Below, piece by piece: positions 6,655 to 11,084 of a stretch of 11,084 bases of DNA. Each line of letters starts with the position of its first letter. Positions within the stretch are counted from its first letter, which is position 1. Source of the DNA: DASSLY01 sp035689185. GTDB taxonomy: Bacteria > Actinomycetota > Actinomycetes > Actinomycetales > Dermatophilaceae. Under the pieces are notes generated by a model. That model was not told the DNA's origin, ran no database searches, and saw nothing but the letters and a program-made list of their open reading frames with translations. The stretch spans positions 1 through 11,084 of the forward strand of contig DASSLY010000107.1 in the NCBI GenBank assembly GCA_035689185.1, given 5' to 3'. The translations under genes were made by a program, and so were the position numbers.

Positions 6655-7662
6655 CTACTCCAGCAAGACACAGGTGGGAGCAGGGCAGGACAGGCTGCCG
6701 TGCCCCAGCAAGGTCAGGTTGCCGGTCCGCTCGTTAGCGGCCAGCAGGGTCCCCTCGGCGGTCCGCGCCAGGTCCCGGGGACCTGCCCCGCCGCTGGCCA
6801 CCGTGGCCGACAGGCGAGCCAGCAAGCCTCCGCCGGCGAGGTCGAAGGTCGCGACGGTGTCGTCGCCGCGGTTAGTCACGTGCACCCGCTTGCCGTCGGC
6901 AGCCACCACCACGGCCGCGGGCAGGTTGGGCCCCCGACCGCCGTCGGGCCGCGTCGAAACGGTGCTGACGGCAGTGAGCACGCCGTCGTCGTGCCGGCAG
7001 GTCGTCAGCGTCGAGTCCAGCTCACCCACCAGGTATGCCGCGTGCCCGCTCGGGTGGAAGGCCAGGTGCCGCGGCCCGGTCCCCGGCGGCAGGTCCAGCC
7101 GGCCGGTCTCGGTGAGCGCGCCGCCCGCTAGCCGGTAGCTGAGCACGGCGTCGATCCCGAGGTCCACCGCGAACAGGTGCCGCCCGCCAGGGTCGAAGGC
7201 GGCCATGTGCGCGTGCGGGCCCTGCTGGCGAGCCGGGTCGGGGCCGCGACCCCGGTGCTGCACCACGGCCGTGGCCTCGCCCAGGGCGCCGTCCTCGCCG
7301 ACCGGGTGCACGGCCAGCGACCCGGAGGAGTAGTTGGCGGACACGACATACCGACCCGACGCGTCGACGCTGAGATGACAGGGATGACCGCCGTGCGTCG
7401 GCTGGGAGCCGAGCGGGGACAACGAGTCCCCCCGCACCGCATACCCGCTGATCGTGCCCTGGGCGAGCTCGTTGACCGCGTAGAGGAACCGGCCGGTCGG
7501 GTGCAGGGCCAGGTATGACGGGTCGCCGGTCCGCGCGGCCAGCGTCACCGACCCGCCGTCCTCGGCCCAGACCAGGCGGCCGATGCCGCCGTCCGGGTCA
7601 CCCCCGGACTGGGTGGTGTAGCAGCCGACCCAGCCGCGCAGCGTTCTCACGCGTGCCAGCAT
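6655..7662 (-). CDS. Lactonase-family seven-bladed beta-propeller protein (YbhE/Pgl-like)
   Basis: The 335-residue product belongs to the family of E. coli Pgl (YbhE), 6-phosphogluconolactonase, and of fungal muconate-lactonizing enzymes. Blade motifs recur along it: WVGCYTT (11-17), PSYLALHP (48-55), HPCHLSVD (93-100), the putative active-site segment QGPHAH (147-152), GTGPRHLAFHP (194-204), NRGDDTV (264-270) and GPRDLA (294-299). There is no signal peptide, so it is probably cytoplasmic. Substrate is uncertain. Actinobacteria normally use an unrelated DevB-type enzyme in the pentose phosphate pathway, and no pentose phosphate genes are near. ATG 7662 has no well-spaced ribosome binding site; GTG 7650 is an alternative that brings the start closer to the first strand. 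It is transcribed divergently from the alkB homologue, with 58 bp between the starts. Confidence 0.88.
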   Translation of the reverse strand: MLARVRTLRGWVGCYTTQSGGDPDGGIGRLVWAEDGGSVTLAARTGDPSYLALHPTGRFLYAVNELAQGTISGYAVRGDSLSPLGSQPTHGGHPCHLSVDASGRYVVSANYSSGSLAVHPVGEDGALGEATAVVQHRGRGPDPARQQGPHAHMAAFDPGGRHLFAVDLGIDAVLSYRLAGGALTETGRLDLPPGTGPRHLAFHPSGHAAYLVGELDSTLTTCRHDDGVLTAVSTVSTRPDGGRGPNLPAAVVVAADGKRVHVTNRGDDTVATFDLAGGGLLARLSATVASGGAGPRDLARTAEGTLLAANERTGNLTLLGHGSLSCPAPTCVLLE

Positions 7663-7691
7663 CCCACCGGCATGCGCGCGGACCCTCGTAA

Positions 7692-7707
7692 TCGCACAGG
7701 TGTTCGA
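7692..7707 (+). promoter_or_regulatory. Putative LexA-binding SOS box
   Basis: TCGCAC-AGGT-GTTCGA matches the actinobacterial/mycobacterial LexA palindrome TCGAAC-N4-GTTCGA at 11 of 12 defined positions. Read on the other strand (TCGAACACCTGTGCGA) it is close to known M. tuberculosis boxes. It sits between the -35 zone and the -10 hexamer (7709) of the alkB homologue, where LexA would block RNA polymerase. It lies 30 bp from the divergent lactonase start and could affect that gene too. Confidence 0.7.
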
Positions 7708-7708
7708 C

Positions 7709-7714
7709 TAGACT
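7709..7714 (+). promoter_or_regulatory. -10 element of the alkB-like gene, predicted leaderless transcript
   Basis: TAGACT fits the actinobacterial TANNNT pattern. It ends 6 nt before the ATG at 7721, so transcription would begin at or next to the A of the start codon. No Shine-Dalgarno is present upstream of that ATG, in agreement with leaderless translation. The -35 is poorly defined (TCGTAA, 7686-7691, at 17-nt spacing). Confidence 0.6.
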
Positions 7715-7720
7715 GATCGC

Positions 7721-8350
7721 ATGGTGGTGCCGTTGCAGGGGTCGTTGCTGGACGCGGTAGACGAGATCGGGCTCCGGGCGCTCGGTCCCGCGGTGCGGCG
7801 CACGGAGCTGAGCCGCGCGGCGTGGGTGGATCTGCGTCCGGGCTGGGTCACTGGCGCCGATGAGCTGTTCGCTACGCTGCGGCGCGACGTGCCGTGGGTC
7901 GCGGAGCGGCGGCAGATGTACGAGCGGGTCGTCGACGTTCCCCGGCTGCTCTGCTTCTACGACGAGGCCGTCGCACTGCCCCACCCGGTGCTGACCCGGG
8001 CGCGTTCGGCGCTGAGCGAGCACTACGCCGCCGAGCTCGGCGAGCCGTTCCGCACCGCCGGACTCTGCCTCTACCGCGACGGCAGGGACAGCGTCGCCTG
8101 GCACGGCGACCGGATCGGCCGCGGCAGTACGCACGACACCATGGTCGCCATCGTCTCGGTCGGCTCGCCCCGCGTGCTTCTGCTGCGTCCCCGCGGCGGC
8201 GGCGAGTCGCTCCGCTTCGTCGTCGGTCACGGTGACCTGCTGGTGATGGGTGGCTCCTGCCAGCGCACCTGGGAGCACGCCGTCCCGAAGACGGCGCAGC
8301 CGGTCGGCCCGCGGATCAGCATCCAGTTCCGGCCTCGGGGGGTGCGATAG
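7721..8350 (+). CDS. alkB: AlkB-type Fe(II)/2-oxoglutarate-dependent dioxygenase
   Basis: Members oxidatively remove alkyl groups such as 1-methyladenine and 3-methylcytosine from DNA or RNA, using Fe(II), O2 and 2-oxoglutarate. The 209-residue product has the complete catalytic set. HxD is H128 and D130 in WHGDRIG, the distal His is H186 in WEHAVPK, and the 2-oxoglutarate-binding Arg is R198 in PRISIQFR, with a second conserved Arg at 204. The N-terminal nucleotide-recognition-lid region (about 50-125) contains RQMYERVVDVPR. Length is typical. The ATG follows a -10 box by 6 nt and a LexA-like box lies just before that, so it is probably damage-inducible. MOSC follows after 45 bp on the same strand. 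Substrate preference (DNA, tRNA or protein) cannot be decided here. Confidence 0.93.
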   Translation: MVVPLQGSLLDAVDEIGLRALGPAVRRTELSRAAWVDLRPGWVTGADELFATLRRDVPWVAERRQMYERVVDVPRLLCFYDEAVALPHPVLTRARSALSEHYAAELGEPFRTAGLCLYRDGRDSVAWHGDRIGRGSTHDTMVAIVSVGSPRVLLLRPRGGGESLRFVVGHGDLLVMGGSCQRTWEHAVPKTAQPVGPRISIQFRPRGVR

Positions 8351-8395
8351 CAAACCCGGTCGACCAGGCACTGCCGGGCGCGGGAAGGTGGTGCC

Positions 8396-9046
8396 GTGAC
8401 CGCAGTCGTCAGAGCCGTCAACGTCGTGCACGAGCTGATCCCGGGGGCCGGCCGGATGACCGCCATCGACAAGCGGCCGGTCCCGGGTGCGGTCCGGGTG
8501 ACTGCCCTTGGCGTGGCGGGTGACCGGCAGGCGGACACCCGGCACCACGGCGGCCCGGACAAGGCCGTCTACGTGTATGCCGCGGAGTCGGCCGCCGACT
8601 GGGCCGCCCGGCTGGGAAGGGACATCCCGCCGGGCACCTTCGGCGACAACCTGACCACCGAGGGCCTGGACGTCGACGGCGCCCGGATCGGCGAGCGGTG
8701 GCAGGTCGGCGACCCGGACACGGGGGTTCTGCTCGAGGTGCGGATGCCCCGCACCCCGTGCCAGAACCTGGAGGCGCGGATGGGCATCCCCGGGTTCCAC
8801 CTCCAGTTCGCCGAGCGCGGCCAGGTCGGGGCCTACTGCAGGGTGCTGCGCGAGGGCGCCGTCCGCAGCGGCGACCCGGTCGCCGTCGTCTGGCGGCCCG
8901 CCCACGACGTGAGCGTCGCGTCGATGATGACCGGCGTCACGGCATACCAGATGCGGGAACTCTTGGACAGCGGCTGCGACCTCGCGACGGCAGTGCGGCG
9001 CAGGGCGCAGCGAGCCGTCCGGACCGAGCAGCGCCGGCGCGGCTAG
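8396..9046 (+). CDS. MOSC domain protein, YiiM-like
   Basis: MOSC proteins are thought to bind molybdenum cofactor through a conserved Cys and reduce N-hydroxylated compounds. E. coli YiiM and YcbX protect against N-hydroxylated bases such as 6-hydroxylaminopurine. The 216-residue product follows the YiiM layout. It has GVAGDRQAD (39-47), HHGGPDKAVYVY (50-61), GTFGDNLTTEGL (80-91) and the candidate cofactor ligand C122 in MPRTPCQNL, then a short helical C-terminal domain (about 170-216). No ferredoxin domain is fused. GTG 8396 is supported by GGAAGG about 7 nt upstream. It lies 45 bp after the AlkB-type gene on the same strand with no clear terminator between them, so co-transcription is likely. 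That places it under the putative SOS box, which is inference. Confidence 0.9.
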   Translation: MTAVVRAVNVVHELIPGAGRMTAIDKRPVPGAVRVTALGVAGDRQADTRHHGGPDKAVYVYAAESAADWAARLGRDIPPGTFGDNLTTEGLDVDGARIGERWQVGDPDTGVLLEVRMPRTPCQNLEARMGIPGFHLQFAERGQVGAYCRVLREGAVRSGDPVAVVWRPAHDVSVASMMTGVTAYQMRELLDSGCDLATAVRRRAQRAVRTEQRRRG

Positions 9047-9054
9047 CGGCCCTG

Positions 9055-9104
9055 GGTGCGGCGCGCTCCGGCGGCCGGTGGCCCAGGCTCAGCGCTCGGC
9101 GCGG
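9055..9104. repeat. Direct repeat copy 1 (duplicated leuA 3' end)
   Basis: A 50-bp unit starting GGTGCGGCGCGCTCC and ending CGCTCGGCGCGG. It is identical to copy 2 (9122-9170) except for one extra C (GGCCCAGG against GGCCAGG). It lies wholly between the MOSC and leuA genes, and its right part copies the last codons and stop of leuA. Confidence 0.95.
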
Positions 9105-9121
9105 CAGCCGTGCCGCCGCCA

Positions 9122-9170
9122 GGTGCGGCGCGCTCCGGCGGCCGGTGGCCAGGCTCAGCGCTCGGCGCGG
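9122..9170. repeat. Direct repeat copy 2, overlapping the leuA stop
   Basis: A 49-bp unit 67 bp from copy 1, with a 17-bp spacer (9105-9121) between them. It includes the leuA stop codon (9155-9157) and the codons just before it, plus 33 bp downstream. Confidence 0.95.
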
Positions 9171-10891
9171 TTGACCGCCGAGACGACCGCCTTCAGCGAG
9201 GCAATGACGATGTTGGGGTCCAGCCCGACGCCCCACAGGACTCGCTCGCCGACCGCGCACTCGACGTAGGCCGCGGCCCGGGCGTCCCCGCCGGCCGACA
9301 GCGCGTGCTCGTGGTAGTCCAGCACCCGGACGTCCACGCCCAGGGTCCCCAGCGCCTGCACGAACGCCGCGATCGGCCCGTTGCCGGTACCGTCCAGGGT
9401 GAGCCGGCGACCCCGGTCGGTCAGCGTCACCGTGATCTGGTCAACCCCGTCCACGGTGGAGTCCGAGCGCATCCCCAGCAGCGCGAACCGGCCCCACCTG
9501 GCCGCCGAGCCCTCGCTTCGCACCGGGAGGTACTCGTCCTCGAACACCGCCCACAGCTTGGCCGGGGACACCTCCCCGCCGTGCTCGTCGGCCTGCGCCT
9601 GCACCACGCCGCTGAACTCGATCTGCAGCCGCCGGGGCAGGTCCAGCTGGTGCTCGGTCTTGAGGATGTAGGCGACCCCGCCCTTGCCGGACTGGCTGTT
9701 GACCCGGACCACCGCCTCGTAGGAGCGGCCCACGTCGTGCGGGTCGATCGGCAGGTACGGCACCGCCCACAGCAGCTCGTCCACCGACGCGGCGCCGGCG
9801 GCGGCGGCGTCCTTGTCCATCGCCTCGAAGCCCTTCTTGATCGCGTCCTGGTGAGAGCCGGAGAACGCGGTGTAGACCAGGTCTCCGCCGTAGGGGTGCC
9901 GCTCCCCCACCGGGAGCTGGTTGCAGTGCTCGACGGTCCGGCGGATCTCGTCGATGTCGGAGAAGTCGATCTGCGGGTCGATGCCCTGGCTGAACAGGTT
10001 CATTCCCAGGGTGACGAGGCAGACGTTGCCGGTGCGCTCGCCGTTGCCGAACAGGCAGCCCTCGATCCGGTCCGCCCCGGCCAGGTAGCCCAGCTCGGCC
10101 GCCGCCACCCCGGTTCCCCGGTCGTTGTGCGGGTGCAGCGACAGGATGATCGACTTCCGCGGGTGCAGCCGCCGGGACATCCACTCGATGGAGTCGGCGT
10201 AGACGTTCGGCGTGGCCATCTCGACGGTGGCCGGCAGGTTCACGATCACGGGCCGGTCGGGCCGGGCGTCGAACACCTCGACGACCTCGTTGCAGATCCG
10301 AGCCGCGAAGTCGAGCTCGGTGCCGGTGTAGGACTCCGGGGAGTACTCGTAGTACACCGTCGTCTCCGGGATCGTCTCCTCCAGCTTCTTGCACAGCCGG
10401 GCGCCCTGCAGCGCGATGTCGACGATGCCGTCCTGGTCCAGCCCGAACACCACGCGCCGCTGCAGAACCGAGGTGGAGTTGTACAGGTGGACGATGGCCT
10501 GCTTGGCCCCGCGGATCGAGTCGTAGGTCCGCTCGATGAGGTGGTCCCTCGCCTGGGTCAGCACCTGGATCGTCACGTCATCTGGGATCTGGTCCTGCTC
10601 GATCAGCATCCGGACGAAGTCGAAGTCGGTCTGGCTCGCCGAGGGGAATCCGACCTCGATCTCCTTGTAGCCCATCCGCACGAGCAGGTCGAACATCCGC
10701 TTCTTGCGCTCGGGGCTCATCGGGTCGATGAGCGCCTGGTTGCCGTCGCGCAGGTCGACCGCGCACCACCGCGGCGCCGCGGTCATGACCCGGTCCGGCC
10801 AGGTGCGGTCGGGGAGCTCGACGGTGAGCTGGCGCTGGTAGGGCTGGTACTTGCCGATCGGCATACCGCTGGGCTTCTGGGGGTGGAACAT
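9155..10891 (-). CDS. leuA: 2-isopropylmalate synthase
   Basis: This enzyme catalyses the first committed step of leucine synthesis, acetyl-CoA plus 2-ketoisovalerate to 2-isopropylmalate, in the cytoplasm. The 578-residue product has the HMG-CoA-lyase-like TIM barrel (about 42-320). Its metal ligands match those of M. tuberculosis LeuA with a constant offset of 32: D49 in LRDGNQAL, H253 and H255 in HPHNDRG, and N289 in GNGERTGN. Linker subdomains follow, with SGKGGVAYIL (401-410), then a C-terminal leucine-binding regulatory domain (about 440-570), so feedback inhibition is expected. The long actinobacterial-type N-terminus MFHPQKPSG is kept. ATG 10891 has GGGAG 8 nt upstream; an extension to 11071 is rejected as low-complexity leader. 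No tandem repeat insertion like that of M. tuberculosis leuA is seen within the gene. Its 3' end is duplicated downstream. Confidence 0.97.
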   Translation of the reverse strand: MFHPQKPSGMPIGKYQPYQRQLTVELPDRTWPDRVMTAAPRWCAVDLRDGNQALIDPMSPERKKRMFDLLVRMGYKEIEVGFPSASQTDFDFVRMLIEQDQIPDDVTIQVLTQARDHLIERTYDSIRGAKQAIVHLYNSTSVLQRRVVFGLDQDGIVDIALQGARLCKKLEETIPETTVYYEYSPESYTGTELDFAARICNEVVEVFDARPDRPVIVNLPATVEMATPNVYADSIEWMSRRLHPRKSIILSLHPHNDRGTGVAAAELGYLAGADRIEGCLFGNGERTGNVCLVTLGMNLFSQGIDPQIDFSDIDEIRRTVEHCNQLPVGERHPYGGDLVYTAFSGSHQDAIKKGFEAMDKDAAAAGAASVDELLWAVPYLPIDPHDVGRSYEAVVRVNSQSGKGGVAYILKTEHQLDLPRRLQIEFSGVVQAQADEHGGEVSPAKLWAVFEDEYLPVRSEGSAARWGRFALLGMRSDSTVDGVDQITVTLTDRGRRLTLDGTGNGPIAAFVQALGTLGVDVRVLDYHEHALSAGGDARAAAYVECAVGERVLWGVGLDPNIVIASLKAVVSAVNRAER

Positions 10892-10970
10892 GGGCGTCGC
10901 TCCCGCTGTCTGGAGTGTCGGAGGAACAGTCAGGCCGGGCACGCCGAACGCCGCGACGAGGGGCGACCTG

Positions 10971-11015
10971 TCAGCGGGCCCCGCCGCGGCAGCCAAGGAG
11001 CAGCCCGCAACGCAC
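10971..11015 (-). CDS. Candidate leucine leader peptide of leuA (MRCGLLLGCRGGAR)
   Basis: A 14-codon ORF from GTG 11015 to TGA 10971, 79 nt before the leuA start. Codons 5-7 are CTG, CTC and CTT: three Leu in a row read by different codons, including the less favoured CTT. Leu-codon leader peptides that control leuA by attenuation have been described or predicted in actinobacteria. No ribosome binding site is present, but a TANNNT box ends 6 nt before the GTG, as for a leaderless transcript. The downstream RNA is GC-rich with several alternative short pairings, for example CGTCGC (10958-10953) with GCGACG (10900-10895) next to the leuA ribosome binding site. I cannot fold it reliably by eye. 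Confidence 0.5.
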   Translation of the reverse strand: MRCGLLLGCRGGAR

Positions 11016-11021
11016 GAACCC

Positions 11022-11027
11022 ACCGTA
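11022..11027 (-). promoter_or_regulatory. Candidate -10 element of leuA leader transcript
   Basis: TACGGT on the minus strand (11027-11022) matches TANNNT. It is followed by 6 nt and then the GTG of the leucine leader ORF. A weak -35 candidate, TTGCTG, lies 19 nt upstream. The predicted leuA leader would be about 124 nt. No other AT-rich hexamer is as well placed within the visible 193 bp upstream of leuA. Confidence 0.35.
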
Positions 11028-11084
11028 TGCCGCGTGGCCGGGTCCCAGCAAACCGCTGGGTCACCCCGCACGCGTCGGCGAAGC

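Noticed and set aside
7598..8905. Open frame of 435 codons antisense to alkB and MOSC
   Set aside because: The predicted product is His/Asp/Arg-rich and unrecognisable, while the plus strand carries complete catalytic motifs of two families.
10892..11071. In-frame N-terminal extension of leuA by 60 codons
   Set aside because: The added residues are Ala/Gly-rich and unlike LeuA. ATG 10891 has a GGGAG ribosome binding site, and the region better fits a regulatory leader.

Overview
The window is GC-rich chromosomal DNA (most hand-counted 60-base lines are 70-78% GC) from an actinobacterium. The znuCB-zur order, a recO-uppS pair, an actinobacterial-type leuA, Thr/Pro-linker lipoproteins, GTG starts and leaderless-looking promoters all fit that phylum. 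The DUF6318-like lipoprotein suggests Micrococcales or a relative (perhaps Intrasporangiaceae), but genus cannot be fixed from this sequence. No tRNA, rRNA, insertion sequence or CRISPR array was seen.

Layout. (1) 1-1854, plus strand: a zinc uptake module. It holds the C-terminal part of the ABC ATPase (znuC), the membrane permease (znuB) with a His-rich tail, and the zinc-sensing Fur-family repressor zur, whose start overlaps the znuB stop. (2) 1996-3479, minus strand: a two-gene unit, lipoprotein then secreted Cys-rich PKD-like protein, coupled by an ATGA overlap. It has its own promoter-like sequence, and a GC dip to about 50% covers the junction of the two genes. (3) 3745-7662, minus strand: housekeeping genes in the transcription order lactonase-like beta-propeller, DUF2786 protein, recO, uppS. 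(4) 7721-9046, plus strand: an AlkB-type dioxygenase followed by a YiiM-like MOSC protein. (5) 9155-10891, minus strand: leuA, with a short Leu-codon leader ORF upstream and a duplicated 3' end downstream.

Most notable readings. A near-consensus actinobacterial LexA/SOS box sits directly before the -10 of the alkB homologue, whose transcript would be leaderless. The MOSC gene behind it belongs to a family that in E. coli detoxifies N-hydroxylated bases, so the pair may be a DNA-damage-induced operon against modified bases. Upstream of leuA a 14-codon ORF contains three successive different Leu codons and begins 6 nt after a TANNNT box, as expected for attenuation. A 49/50-bp direct repeat duplicates the last codons of leuA and its downstream sequence. 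The 9-mer GGTATGCCG recurs five times, in several reading frames and between genes.
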